Below, piece by piece: positions 29,421 through 38,809 of a stretch of DNA of 64,000 nt. The position numbers and the translations under genes are program-made. The stretch is from Agarilytica rhodophyticola (GTDB taxonomy: Bacteria > Pseudomonadota > Gammaproteobacteria > Pseudomonadales > Cellvibrionaceae), in the NCBI RefSeq assembly GCF_002157225.2, contig NZ_CP020038.1, positions 1,449,001-1,513,000 of the forward strand. Reading direction: 5' to 3'. The first letter of the stretch is position 1; the number at the start of each line of letters is the position of its first letter. The notes under the pieces were generated by a model. That model was not told where the DNA came from, made no database searches, and saw only the letters and a program-made list of their open reading frames with translations.

Positions 29421-30008
29421 GTGATTGACTCGATGAATGATGAAGAATTGTTTAAGCAAATGCTCGGTGACGATGTAGAACCTATCGTCACCGAAAAGCG
29501 TGTTGCCGTTAATAAAAACCGTGATCAGGGCGTAGATAAATCCGAACGCCGCAAGGCGGCTGCTAGCATACAGGCAAGCCAAGCCGATCCACTGTCTTCG
29601 GCGCCGGTAGAAATGGTCGATCCTTTAGCGCTACTGGCTTATCGTAAGCCTGGAGTGCAGCATGGGGTCTATAAAAAGATGCGTTTGGGTAAATATGCTT
29701 TAGATGCACGCTTAGATTTGCATCGTATGACCGTTGAGCAGGCACGCAAGCTAGTCTATCAATTTGTCAAGGACTGCGTTGCTAACGACGTGCGCTTCGC
29801 GCTCATTACTCACGGCAAAGGTGAAGGTCGGGAGACGCCTGCGCTATTAAAAAGCTGTATTGCCCATTGGCTACCTCAATTAGATGAAGTTCTGGCTTTT
29901 CACACTGCGCAAAAGCACCATGGTAGTTATGGTGCGACCTATGTCATGTTTAAAAAGAGCGATAACAAAAAGTTAGAAAATAAAGAACTTAATCGACGTA
30001 AAAAATAA
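29421..30008 (+). CDS. Smr-domain protein (SmrA-like)
   Basis: 195 residues. A disordered charged N-terminal part (about 1-75) leads to YRKPGVQHGVYKKMRLG and the Smr domain: LDLHRMTVEQAR (about 100), then LITHGKGEG and HGSYGATYVMFKK. Smr domains are small nucleases related to the C-terminus of MutS2; this small SmrA-type protein is of uncertain role. It starts 3 bases after ppnN. The GTG at 29421 and the ATG at 29433 are both possible starts; neither has a strong ribosome site. Confidence 0.88.
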   Translation: MIDSMNDEELFKQMLGDDVEPIVTEKRVAVNKNRDQGVDKSERRKAAASIQASQADPLSSAPVEMVDPLALLAYRKPGVQHGVYKKMRLGKYALDARLDLHRMTVEQARKLVYQFVKDCVANDVRFALITHGKGEGRETPALLKSCIAHWLPQLDEVLAFHTAQKHHGSYGATYVMFKKSDNKKLENKELNRRKK

Positions 30009-30076
30009 TTTTTTGTAAAGACTGTACACGCTATATTTTCATGATTTGCATATCTCTACTTTAGGTCATCAGAGTA

Positions 30077-32626
30077 ATGTCTGATAACGATATATTTGAA
30101 GGGTTTATATTAAGTCGGCAATGGCAAGATATTTACCCTCGATCTTCCAAGTCGAATCATAGCCAACATTTGCAACTTGTTTTCTGGATAAAAACAGCAA
30201 ATGGCCCTGTTAAACTTGTTATCAACCAACAAAAGGCAGTATTTTTCCTTGCTGAACCTGACCTAGAACAAGCTAAAAAGCTTCTGAGTTCTATTCGCGG
30301 TTTAAAAACTGATAGCTGGTATACTAAAGAACTGCAATTAAAGTCCTTTCAATACCAGCCTGTTACTGGTTTTTACTTTTTACAGCAAAAAGGCTTGTAC
30401 TTAGCCCGCGATGAATTAATAAAACATGGTTTAGCGCCACTGGAAGCGGATATTCGACCAACCAGCCGCTTTTTAATGGAACGTTTTATTACCGGAAGCC
30501 TGTGTGCAAAAGGGCAAGCTATTGTTCATGAGAATTACTTGGAACTAGTTGATCCTGTTATCCAGACAAAAACTGTGTATCCGGTATTAACCATTGTTTC
30601 GTTAGATATTGAAACCTCCATGCAGGGTGAGCAACTCTATTCCATAGGCGTATACCTTGATACTTTTATTCCTAATAATAGTACTTTTAAAAAAGGTAGT
30701 GATAAGAATACTTCTTCTAAACAGTCTCTGGTGTTTATGGTAGGTCGGGATAATACAGAGCCAGATGATACGATATATTATTATGATAATGAGAAGGCCT
30801 TGATGCAGGCTTTTTTGCAATGGTTCAATGGTGTTGATCCGGATATTATTATTGGTTGGAATGTTATTAATTTCGACTTACGCTTTTTACAGCGCAAGGC
30901 TGATGCTCTGCGTATTCCTCTGACTTTAGGGCGAGCACAAAGTACTATCGAATGGAGGCAGGCGCGTGATGATGATCAATACTTTACGTTGACCATCCCT
31001 GGCCGGGCAGTACTTGATGGTATTGATACATTAAAATCAGCCACCTATAATTTCGAAAGTTTTTCCTTACAGTATGTTGCTAACTATGTGCTTGGTCGCG
31101 GTAAACTTATTCACGATGTTGATAATCGCGGTGCTGAAATTACCGAGCTGTTTGTTCACAATAAACCGGCATTGGCTGCGTATAACTTGGAAGACTGTCG
31201 ACTTGTTTGGGAGATATTTCAAACCACTAACCTTATTCAATTTGCCCTTGAACGGGGTAATATGACGGGTTTAGCTCTTGAACGTTTTGGCGGTTCGGTA
31301 GCTGCATTTGATAACCGTTATCTGCCTCTGTTACATCGTAAGGGTTTTGTGGCTCCTATTTTAAATAAAAGCCCAGTAGGAGTGGGTAGCCCTGGCGGTT
31401 ATGTGATGGACTCAACGCCAGGACTTTATCAAAATGTATTAGTACTAGATTTTAAAAGTCTGTATCCCAGTATTATCCGTACGTTCAAAATAGACCCATT
31501 AGCACTAGTATCAGCTAACCAAACACTTGCTTTAAGTTTTGAACTCAATGGCAAGGAAACCCAGGATGTCGATAGGGAGAAAATCGTTCCTGGCTTTAAT
31601 GGTGCCGTATTTGATAAAGAGAATAATATTCTCCCCAATTTAATCGACGAACTATGGCAAGCGCGTGATCGCGCTAAGCGAGATAAAAACTCAGCCACTT
31701 CGCAAGCTATAAAAATTATTATGAATTCATTTTACGGTGTCTTGGGCACTCCAGGCTGCCGTTTTTTCGATCCTCGCTTACCCAGCTCCATCACTTTGCG
31801 AGGGCATAGAGTATTGACGCAAACAAAACGCTTGGTAGAAGAGCAAGACTACGAAGTGATATACGGCGATACGGACTCCCTATTTGTATGGCTTAAAAAT
31901 ATTGCTCTTGATGTTAATAAAAAAGATTTACTAACTCTTGGGAAAAAACTTACTGAATATTTAAATGCTTGGTGGAAAAAAACATTGTTCGAGGAATATG
32001 GTTTAAATTCTTATTTGGAATTAGAGTTTGAAACTTGTTTTGCACAATTTGTTATGCCCACTGTAAGAGGGTCAGATGCGGGTAGTAAAAAGCGTTATGC
32101 TGGACGCAAAGTTTCTATGGATGACAATGAGAGCGGTAGTGAAGATAGCAAGGATGAATTAGTCTTCAAAGGTCTGGAGACTGTTCGCACTGATTGGACC
32201 ATGCTGGCGCGAGATTTTCAGCGAGAGCTTTATCGTCGCGTTTTTTTTGATGAACCTTTTGAGGAATTTATCCGCCAGACAGTAAACGATGTGTATGCTC
32301 GTAAATGTGACGATAAACTTATTTACCGCAAACGTATCCGCCGCCGCCTGGATGACTACCAGCGAAATGTACCTCCTCATGTGCAGGCAGCCCGCATCGC
32401 CGATTATAAGCTGCAGCGAGAAGATAAGCCTGTACGTTATGCTCGTGGCGGTTGGATTCAATATGTGATGACAATTAACGGTCCGGAGCCCCTGGAGTAT
32501 ACAACTTCAGCCTTAGACTACGAGCTTTATATAGAACGCCAAATTGAGCCTATAGTGGATGGTATTGTGCAGTTTATGGGAAGCTCTTTTAAGGAGATTG
32601 CTGGGCGGCAAATGGGCTTATTTTAA
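30077..32626 (+). CDS. polB: DNA polymerase II (family B)
   Basis: 849 residues. Family B polymerase with 3'-5' exonuclease, used in translesion synthesis and replication restart. Visible motifs are Exo I SLDIETS, Exo II-like IIGWNVINFDLRFL, Exo III-like YNLEDCRLVWEI, Pol motif A LDFKSLYPSIIRTF, motif B IKIIMNSFYGVLGT and motif C YGDTDSLFVW. It is slightly longer than the E. coli enzyme (783), with an insert between Exo I and Exo II (about 200-225, Ser/Lys-rich) and another near 690-705 (DDNESGSEDSKDE). No operon partner is evident; SOS control could not be confirmed. Confidence 0.95.
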   Translation: MSDNDIFEGFILSRQWQDIYPRSSKSNHSQHLQLVFWIKTANGPVKLVINQQKAVFFLAEPDLEQAKKLLSSIRGLKTDSWYTKELQLKSFQYQPVTGFYFLQQKGLYLARDELIKHGLAPLEADIRPTSRFLMERFITGSLCAKGQAIVHENYLELVDPVIQTKTVYPVLTIVSLDIETSMQGEQLYSIGVYLDTFIPNNSTFKKGSDKNTSSKQSLVFMVGRDNTEPDDTIYYYDNEKALMQAFLQWFNGVDPDIIIGWNVINFDLRFLQRKADALRIPLTLGRAQSTIEWRQARDDDQYFTLTIPGRAVLDGIDTLKSATYNFESFSLQYVANYVLGRGKLIHDVDNRGAEITELFVHNKPALAAYNLEDCRLVWEIFQTTNLIQFALERGNMTGLALERFGGSVAAFDNRYLPLLHRKGFVAPILNKSPVGVGSPGGYVMDSTPGLYQNVLVLDFKSLYPSIIRTFKIDPLALVSANQTLALSFELNGKETQDVDREKIVPGFNGAVFDKENNILPNLIDELWQARDRAKRDKNSATSQAIKIIMNSFYGVLGTPGCRFFDPRLPSSITLRGHRVLTQTKRLVEEQDYEVIYGDTDSLFVWLKNIALDVNKKDLLTLGKKLTEYLNAWWKKTLFEEYGLNSYLELEFETCFAQFVMPTVRGSDAGSKKRYAGRKVSMDDNESGSEDSKDELVFKGLETVRTDWTMLARDFQRELYRRVFFDEPFEEFIRQTVNDVYARKCDDKLIYRKRIRRRLDDYQRNVPPHVQAARIADYKLQREDKPVRYARGGWIQYVMTINGPEPLEYTTSALDYELYIERQIEPIVDGIVQFMGSSFKEIAGRQMGLF

Positions 32627-32726
32627 GTGGGCAACCGCTAGTTGCAGCGTTAGTGCTTACAATTTCGTCTGTTACGGAGTATGCTTATTAAGTAAATAAC
32701 ACATCGCTTAATTTAAGGGGATAATC

Positions 32727-33044
32727 ATGATCTCTCGCACACTAAAACCGATGCTTTTTGCTTGCCTTGTTGTTGCACTGGGTAATAGTTTTAACGCCCA
32801 AGCAGAACACAATGAAGTGGTGGGCGTGTTAAAGTCTAGACACTATGTTGTAGAAATGTATTCCGGCAAACATGAACCTTTGTATACGGTTAAAAATATT
32901 CAGGGTGATATGCTAGCGGCCAATCTTACTGGCAGTGAATTAGTAAGCCAAATACCTGAGCTTGAACATGTGATTTATGGCTATGCCGATGATGCCAGCC
33001 TAGGTATTGACACCGCTAACGGATGGGATGGCTTAGACCTATAA
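32727..33044 (+). CDS. Small exported protein of unknown function
   Basis: 105 residues with a clear signal peptide (KPMLFACLVVALGNSFNAQA, cleavage expected after AQA) and GGGG-containing ribosome site shortly upstream. The mature part of about 80 residues has no Cys, no catalytic motif and an acidic C-terminus. Family not recognised. It stands alone between polB and an AT-rich gap, and is likely periplasmic or secreted. Confidence 0.75.
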   Translation: MISRTLKPMLFACLVVALGNSFNAQAEHNEVVGVLKSRHYVVEMYSGKHEPLYTVKNIQGDMLAANLTGSELVSQIPELEHVIYGYADDASLGIDTANGWDGLDL

Positions 33045-33520
33045 TCATTTTAGCTTTGGAAGTAATTTTTACTTCGCTGCTAATAAATTTGGTACATCAA
33101 TTGCTTTGGTGTCGCTAAAATAGAAAGAGTTTTCCTGTACATTTCCTATCTTAATTTGTCATGCATTTGGCTCCTGCATTTAATTAACTTTATGAAGTTG
33201 ATTGCGGGGGCATTCCTTTCAAACATTAGTGTCCAGCATACTGCTTTTTATATTATAAATTTTTTTGATCTGTATTATTTTTTTAGTCAAAAAATTAGGG
33301 ACAAATAAAAATTTCACTACACTAACGCTGTAAAGTTAACAATAAAAAATAATTTTCTAAGTTGGCGATAAATCTATCGACGATAAAATAACAAGATATA
33401 TGGGTGTATCTTTGTTAATTGTGGTGCCCTTTATCTAATAAAAATAATAATTAATATTCAATGTTAGGGCTGATAATCCATGGCAAAAACCTTTTGTACA
33501 TGTTTTTTCAATAAGAGAGT
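33045..33520. other. Very AT-rich intergenic region
   Basis: 476 bases with no credible gene. Long A/T runs around 33240-33440 suggest an H-NS/MvaT-type silenced or horizontally acquired stretch. It precedes the NAGPA-domain gene and should hold its promoter. No terminator hairpin was found. Confidence 0.4.
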
Positions 33521-35122
33521 ATGTTTATTAGAAGCTGTTTTAATTTACTGAGCCGCCATCAATTGTATGCGCAAGTTGAAGATAAAAAACTCACTAACTC
33601 GTTAAAAGGCCTACTTATAAGTAGTGGTGTTCCGAGTCATGATATTGGGCTTTTTTTAAGGTCTAAAATGGGTGATGATTCTACTCAATACAAAAGCTTA
33701 GTTGACAATGTTTTTGACGAAGTCAGGCATGATCCACTACTTCCTGCCCACTGTCATACTCGACAGTTAATTATGGATGCTTTGGAAAAGCCAAGTGTCC
33801 CTGCAAATGGGGTTATCTCCCTTGAAGGATCAGAGTCAAAAAAACAGATAGATAAAATGCTAGTTCATCAGCAGCTAGTATCACCAGGAACATTATTGGA
33901 TCGTATTAAGAGTGCGGCTGTATTTTTGAAAAATAACTCCGGTTACTCTCTGCAAAGTGCCAAAGACATGATTATGTCTGAAGTAAATTTAATCATGGAA
34001 AAAGGATTAACTCTACGTGCAGTTGCGCCCGAACAAGAAGATATTTTAGCTGCAATTGTGGATGTTTATAAAAAAGATGATCCTAAACTTGTAGATAGAG
34101 TACATGTAACCCCAATGCAACGTAAACAATTTGATATACAAAAATTTTTGATGGTGGATGATTTAGCAAACGACCTTACTTTCAGCAAAATTGCCCCTGA
34201 TTTAATAAAACATCCAGCATTTAGCGGGAATATCTTAGAAGTTGACCCAAGCAAAATAGATATATTTGTCCCGGACCCAAGGACGGTTGCAGATTACTTA
34301 GGGGGCATGGATCTTAATGCGAGAAATCCATTAACCAAAGCAAATTCTGCCCCGGATTTTGATGCACCTATGTTGTTAACAGAGGAGTGGGCTACTCGCT
34401 CAGTTATGCCGCAAGGCGGTAACTTTGACCCCCAAGAAGTTATCGGTAACATGGTTGTTATAAACGCTGGTTGGTTTAATATTTTTCCAAGTGGCGAGGG
34501 TGGACAAGATACTAAAGAGCGATTAAATCCCCATACATCTTTAGCAAGTTTTCCAATGGGGCCTGCTGTTAGTGGCGGTGAGGTATTAGCTTCTCACACT
34601 CGAGGGGATAAAGGGCAGAGGCTGGATGCCATTACTTTTCGAGATACTGGCGCTGTTATTCATACTGCCGAGGAAATGCAAGTAGATCCAAGCTGTTACC
34701 AGCCTAAAAATTTAGAAGATAAAAGTCATACTATTAATGGTTTTAAAATTCTTGGCGCAGACGGATATATACACACACCGGAGAACAACAAACCGAACTT
34801 GCCAGTTTCCCGCACGGGTGTCGGTGTTAAACCTGATGGTAAGTTAGTGTTTGTCGTGGCGACCACCGATTCTCGCGAGCATGGAATCACGGCACGACAA
34901 TTCGCACAGCTTTTTAAAGAAAAAGGCTGTATTTCAGCAATTAATCTCGATAATAGTGGTTCTTCAAGTATGACTCAAATTGGAAAAACAGACCTGTATT
35001 CTTCTGATAAAAAAAGTGTCACCACTTATGGTAGTGATGTGGCAAAAGATGCAGAGGGCAATATTTTGCCAAACAAAAGAAACCGGCCTATTCCCTTAGC
35101 TTTAGTTATTAAACCTAAATGA
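33521..35122 (+). CDS. Phosphodiester glycosidase (NAGPA/DUF2233)-domain protein
   Basis: 533 residues. The C-terminal third matches the NAGPA fold: VVINAGWFNIFPSG, SRTGVGVKPDGKLVFVVAT, and ITARQFAQLFKEKGCISAIN followed by LDNSGSSSM. In usual members the last motif is LDGGGSSTM, so two glycines are changed here. The first 260 residues are helical and charged and match nothing I know. There is no signal peptide or lipobox, although most NAGPA proteins are exported, so it is either cytoplasmic or exported by a dedicated secretion system. It has AT-rich flanks and stands alone, convergent with arsM. Confidence 0.7.
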   Translation: MFIRSCFNLLSRHQLYAQVEDKKLTNSLKGLLISSGVPSHDIGLFLRSKMGDDSTQYKSLVDNVFDEVRHDPLLPAHCHTRQLIMDALEKPSVPANGVISLEGSESKKQIDKMLVHQQLVSPGTLLDRIKSAAVFLKNNSGYSLQSAKDMIMSEVNLIMEKGLTLRAVAPEQEDILAAIVDVYKKDDPKLVDRVHVTPMQRKQFDIQKFLMVDDLANDLTFSKIAPDLIKHPAFSGNILEVDPSKIDIFVPDPRTVADYLGGMDLNARNPLTKANSAPDFDAPMLLTEEWATRSVMPQGGNFDPQEVIGNMVVINAGWFNIFPSGEGGQDTKERLNPHTSLASFPMGPAVSGGEVLASHTRGDKGQRLDAITFRDTGAVIHTAEEMQVDPSCYQPKNLEDKSHTINGFKILGADGYIHTPENNKPNLPVSRTGVGVKPDGKLVFVVATTDSREHGITARQFAQLFKEKGCISAINLDNSGSSSMTQIGKTDLYSSDKKSVTTYGSDVAKDAEGNILPNKRNRPIPLALVIKPK

Positions 35123-35145
35123 TAAATTGTTAAGTTGAGCAGGTT

Positions 35146-36201
35146 CTAGCAGCATCCAGTACTATTATCGGAAGCTTGCGTTACTTCATCTTTATTAAAA
35201 GGAATCGCAGTTCCACAGCCCTCAAATATTCCGTAGTGACGACTGCGATCGCCAATAAATTCAAAGTGTTCTGCAAAACGAGTTTCTCGCAACATACTTT
35301 CGGTATTGCCACACACAGGGAAAACTTTACCACTTTCAATAATATGGCTGTTATCCAGTTTAAAGAAGTGTGGGTGATGACTAATACTGCCTTTGTAAAT
35401 AACCGCTTGGCCATAATCTTCACAATAAGGCTCTAGGCTTTCAAGTTTAAATAAGCGATAGGTGGCAGAATAAAATTCTATACCTTCAAGCTTTTCTGCT
35501 AAATCACGACGTTCAACGATTATGGGGGAATCTTCTACTAGGCGAGGGTCACGAAAGCCTACGGTTTTGGCGGTATTGATAAAGTCATTCCAATAAAAAG
35601 CACCTGATAAGCATTCGCCATATAAAACGGGATCACTTTTAAGATTTTCAGGTACACGTCGGCTGGCGTAAACATCTGAGAAATATATTTCTCCACCGGG
35701 TTTAAGTAAATCATAAGCAGCTTGCAGTACGGCTGTTTTGTCTACACATAAGTTGATAACGCAGTTAGATACAATAATGTCGAAGCTATTTTTTTCTAAA
35801 CCCAGGGAGGCAAGGTTTTCTAATTCTCCTTTAACAAATTCGACATTGGATTTTTGGTAGCCATATTTTTCTGCATGATAAGATTGGTGACTCTTGGCAA
35901 CGTTTAGTTGTTCGTCTGTCATATCCACACCGACAACACGTCCTTGCTCGCCCACTAAGCGTGATAGAGCGTACACATCTCGACCTGCGCCACAACCTAA
36001 GTCTAGTACCTTAGTACCTTCTAACTGTTGAGGGATAACCAAACCACAGCCATAATACTTAGCCATGACTTCATCGTGAATGCCAGATAAAACACCCTTT
36101 AAATATTCGGGTGGTTCTGCGCCTGTGCAGCAGGCGTTGGTTAGCAAGTCGTCGGAGCTTTGCAGGGTGTTACCATAGTAGTTTTTGACTTCATCTAACA
36201 T
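35146..36201 (-). CDS. arsM: Arsenite methyltransferase-like protein (ArsM)
   Basis: 351 residues; SAM-dependent methyltransferase of the ArsM family, which methylates trivalent arsenic. SAM motif I is VLDLGCGAGRDVYALSRLVG, followed by VVGVDMTDEQL; the ArsM landmarks NACCTGAEPPEYLK at the N-terminus and IIVSNCVINLCVDK (conserved Cys) are present, plus a C-terminal extension ending in CC. Cys residues fitting the As(III) site can be seen in NACC, SNCV and further on. It lies 111 bases downstream of a radical SAM gene on the same strand, so the two are probably one operon and may act on the same arsenical. Confidence 0.88.
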   Translation of the reverse strand: MLDEVKNYYGNTLQSSDDLLTNACCTGAEPPEYLKGVLSGIHDEVMAKYYGCGLVIPQQLEGTKVLDLGCGAGRDVYALSRLVGEQGRVVGVDMTDEQLNVAKSHQSYHAEKYGYQKSNVEFVKGELENLASLGLEKNSFDIIVSNCVINLCVDKTAVLQAAYDLLKPGGEIYFSDVYASRRVPENLKSDPVLYGECLSGAFYWNDFINTAKTVGFRDPRLVEDSPIIVERRDLAEKLEGIEFYSATYRLFKLESLEPYCEDYGQAVIYKGSISHHPHFFKLDNSHIIESGKVFPVCGNTESMLRETRFAEHFEFIGDRSRHYGIFEGCGTAIPFNKDEVTQASDNSTGCC

Positions 36202-36312
36202 AATTTAGGTTTCTCTTTATCACTCAAAATTACTATCAATCAAAATCAGTTAATGCTGATTTGGCTAATACATACATTACTAATTTCGCTACATTGTCAG
36301 TCATAGCTTTTA

Positions 36313-37224
36313 TTATATTTCGCTGCAAGAAGCGCCGAAGGAAAAGCAAGAAAAGCAGCGATGATGTCTAAGCATAACCCGTGGTTGAATACTCTCCTTT
36401 AAGGTGCCGGTAAATCCATAGCGGGGATCATCATCCACTAATGTACAGGCATAGATGACCATTTTGCCATTCTGTTTAACGAGCATTTTGCTGAACGCGC
36501 ACATGTAGGCGGCTCTATTTGCTTCTGTTTGGTAAGTGGTCATACAGTGTTCGGTAATTGCCGGCACATCGGCGAGGGATTCGGGGGGCAAAAAGTCAGG
36601 AAAAGAAACAATCGTCATATCTTGTGAAATCCCATGGGCTGCAAGTAGTTGACGAAACTGTTCATCGACGGCATTACTATCTTCACCTTTTTCCATCTGC
36701 CGTGCTAACGATACTTTAAAACCCAGGTTTTCAAGTAATGCCATACCCTGTAAGGCATTGGCAAAGGAGCCTTTACCTCTACCCGCATCGTGACGTTCTT
36801 CATCCACGTAGTCGATACTGACTCTAAACGAAATAGGGTGGAGGCTGCCTACAAGCTTTAAAAGGTCTTTTTCTCGTCTAAGAACAGGTTCTGTACCATT
36901 AGTAAGTACTAGGCATGGTTTCAGCTTAGATGCATACTCAAGGATGCGAACAATATCTTTAACTACGAAAGGCTCGCCGCCAGTGAAGGAGAACTGCTCT
37001 ACACCTAATTCCACCGCTTCATCCATATAGCTTCGAACATCTTCAAGGCTAATTCGATTCAATCTGTCATCGCCAGGCTTTGAGCCTTCGAGGCAAAATG
37101 GGCATGACAAATTACAGGCTGTGCCGGTATGGAACCAGAGTTCTGTCAGTTTTTTCGGTTGGATATAGCCGCGAGGCTCGTCTTTTTCCGTGTGGGTCCA
37201 ATCTCTTGTTTGTATCAAATTCAT
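36313..37224 (-). CDS. Radical SAM enzyme next to arsM
   Basis: 303 residues. The radical SAM [4Fe-4S] motif is CNLSCPFC (CxxxCxxC) at about residues 37-44, followed by FSFTGGEPFVVKDIV (the GGEP motif) and a partial TIM barrel. The C-terminus has a further Cys cluster (RCFSCFSFGASC), which may bind an auxiliary cluster or metal. No cobalamin domain is present. It is upstream of arsM in the same direction. It does not look like the ArsS arsenosugar protein (no DUF3641 part seen). Comparison with ArsL of arsinothricin biosynthesis, which also pairs with ArsM, is the obvious hypothesis but is not shown by the sequence. Confidence 0.82.
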   Translation of the reverse strand: MNLIQTRDWTHTEKDEPRGYIQPKKLTELWFHTGTACNLSCPFCLEGSKPGDDRLNRISLEDVRSYMDEAVELGVEQFSFTGGEPFVVKDIVRILEYASKLKPCLVLTNGTEPVLRREKDLLKLVGSLHPISFRVSIDYVDEERHDAGRGKGSFANALQGMALLENLGFKVSLARQMEKGEDSNAVDEQFRQLLAAHGISQDMTIVSFPDFLPPESLADVPAITEHCMTTYQTEANRAAYMCAFSKMLVKQNGKMVIYACTLVDDDPRYGFTGTLKESIQPRVMLRHHRCFSCFSFGASCSEI

Positions 37225-37602
37225 TACTATTACTTAAGCTTGGGTCAATTTAATGGGTAATGGCTTTCGATGGTATATCATTCCGTTAGTTACATTATGG
37301 CAACCTATTATGATGTGAGTAGGGGAGGAGATTATCCCAAAACTCTAAAGTGATCAAAATGTACGCACTTTTGCAGTTACAGAACAAGATTCTCACTGTA
37401 TTTTATATTATAGAAACACAATAAAAGCCGCTAAATCGAGAGATTAGCGTATCAATGTGGCATATGGTTTTTACGGGAGGGAGCTAGTGCCTGTTCACCT
37501 TCTCCTGTAAAAACGCTAAACTTGCATCTAAATTCTCGTGTCTTCCTGCCATAGGCTGACAAAACTTACGCAAGTGCCTATCAACTCGTTTGAATTTTCT
37601 TT
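37225..37602. promoter_or_regulatory. Divergent promoter region, radical SAM/EamA
   Basis: 378 bases between divergent genes. A long inverted repeat, GTTTTTACGGGAG (37467-37479) and CTCCTGTAAAAAC (37502-37514), 12 of 13 positions complementary with a 22-base spacer, lies about 90 bases before the EamA start. There is no T tract on the exit side in either direction, so it may be an operator or an attenuator-like leader hairpin. Confidence 0.5.
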
Positions 37603-38484
37603 ATGAAGCTGTATTTTAATTTACTTATATTGGCGGCCATGTGGGGCGGTTCGTTTTTGTTTTTGCGTATCAGTAGCCCTGAATTTGGCCCCATTGCCTT
37701 AATATTTGTGCGCACGGGTATTGCCGCTCTGGTTTTGATCCCCTTTGTATTGGCGGCAAAACAGATGTCGTTAATTCTTACTCACTGGCTGCAATTTGTT
37801 TTTCTCGGCGTAACAAGTACCGCCATACCTTTTACTTTATTTGCTTATACTTCTCTTTATTTGCCAGCGGGTTTAACCTCGATTCTCAATGCCACCACCC
37901 CGTTTTTTGGGGCAGTTGCGGCTTTTTACTTTTTGAATGAGCGACTAGGGGTAATGGGGGGGCTAGGTTTGGCTATCGGATTCTTGGGGGTGTATTTACT
38001 ATCAGCTTTTAGTCACGGTGGGTCTGATGCTGCTGGCATTTGGCCTGTAGTAAGTGCTTTAGTGGCCACTTTCCTTTATTCCATCTCAAGTGTGTACGTT
38101 AAGTTGAAAATGAACCAACTACAGCCACTGACAGTAGCGGCGGGAAGTCAGCTCTTTTCAGCAGCGTTCCTGTTCCCTATGGCAATAGTATTTTGGCCAG
38201 CAGAAATGCCAGGTGCCCTTGCGTGGGGGAGTACCCTTGCCATGGGAGTGTTTTCCACAGCGCTATCGTTAGTGATATTTTTTCGCTTGCTTCAGACTGA
38301 GGGTGTGACTAAAAGTATTGCCGTCACTTATCTAATACCTGTGTTCGGAGTACTGTGGGGAGCGCTATTTCTCGGCGAGAGTATTACTCATATTATGGTG
38401 GTGGGCGGGATACTTGTGTTGATAGGTGTCAGTTTTACCTCTGGCACATTTAACTTCCTTGTGGCCAAACAAAAAGCCAATTGA
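37603..38484 (+). CDS. EamA/DMT-family transporter
   Basis: 293 residues with about ten hydrophobic segments in two EamA halves (WGGSFLFLRI ... ; GVTKSIAVTYLIPVFGVLWGALFLGE in the second half), typical of drug/metabolite exporters of the inner membrane. The substrate cannot be read from sequence. It is divergent from the radical SAM-arsM pair across 378 bases, so export of that pathway's product is an attractive but unproven idea. Confidence 0.9.
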   Translation: MKLYFNLLILAAMWGGSFLFLRISSPEFGPIALIFVRTGIAALVLIPFVLAAKQMSLILTHWLQFVFLGVTSTAIPFTLFAYTSLYLPAGLTSILNATTPFFGAVAAFYFLNERLGVMGGLGLAIGFLGVYLLSAFSHGGSDAAGIWPVVSALVATFLYSISSVYVKLKMNQLQPLTVAAGSQLFSAAFLFPMAIVFWPAEMPGALAWGSTLAMGVFSTALSLVIFFRLLQTEGVTKSIAVTYLIPVFGVLWGALFLGESITHIMVVGGILVLIGVSFTSGTFNFLVAKQKAN

Positions 38485-38545
38485 CGAGATGGGTTAGATA
38501 CTATAAATAGATATTGCGTATAGACATTGTAACTTGCAATCTGGT

Positions 38546-38809
38546 TTATATGCCCATCTTATGTAGTGCATTTATTAGCTCTCTGACACAGCCCGCTGCC
38601 ACAGGATGTTCCAGTTCAAAGCGGCTTTCAAGCGCTAAAGCTAAATCCACCGACGAATTTATACTTTCCTCTCCGTTTGACTCATCGAGGGTTTGCTGGA
38701 TATCAGCCTCTAGCTTTTGCGCTAAGGCTAGGGTTTCCCCGTCAACACCACTGCTGTTAAGCAGGTGTTGTAACTTTTCCAGTGACTGCTTGATTGATGT
38801 ATCACCCAT
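38546..38809 (-). CDS. DUF4404 family protein
   Basis: 87 residues, acidic and helical, matching the DUF4404 type (SIKQSLEKLQHLLNS at the start, then VDGETLALAQKLEADIQQTL, ending with RFELEHPVAAG...LINALHKMGI). Function unknown; members are small cytoplasmic proteins. It is convergent with the EamA gene, with 61 bases between. The opposite strand also has an open frame, but it shows no protein-like features. Confidence 0.75.
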   Translation of the reverse strand: MGDTSIKQSLEKLQHLLNSSGVDGETLALAQKLEADIQQTLDESNGEESINSSVDLALALESRFELEHPVAAGCVRELINALHKMGI

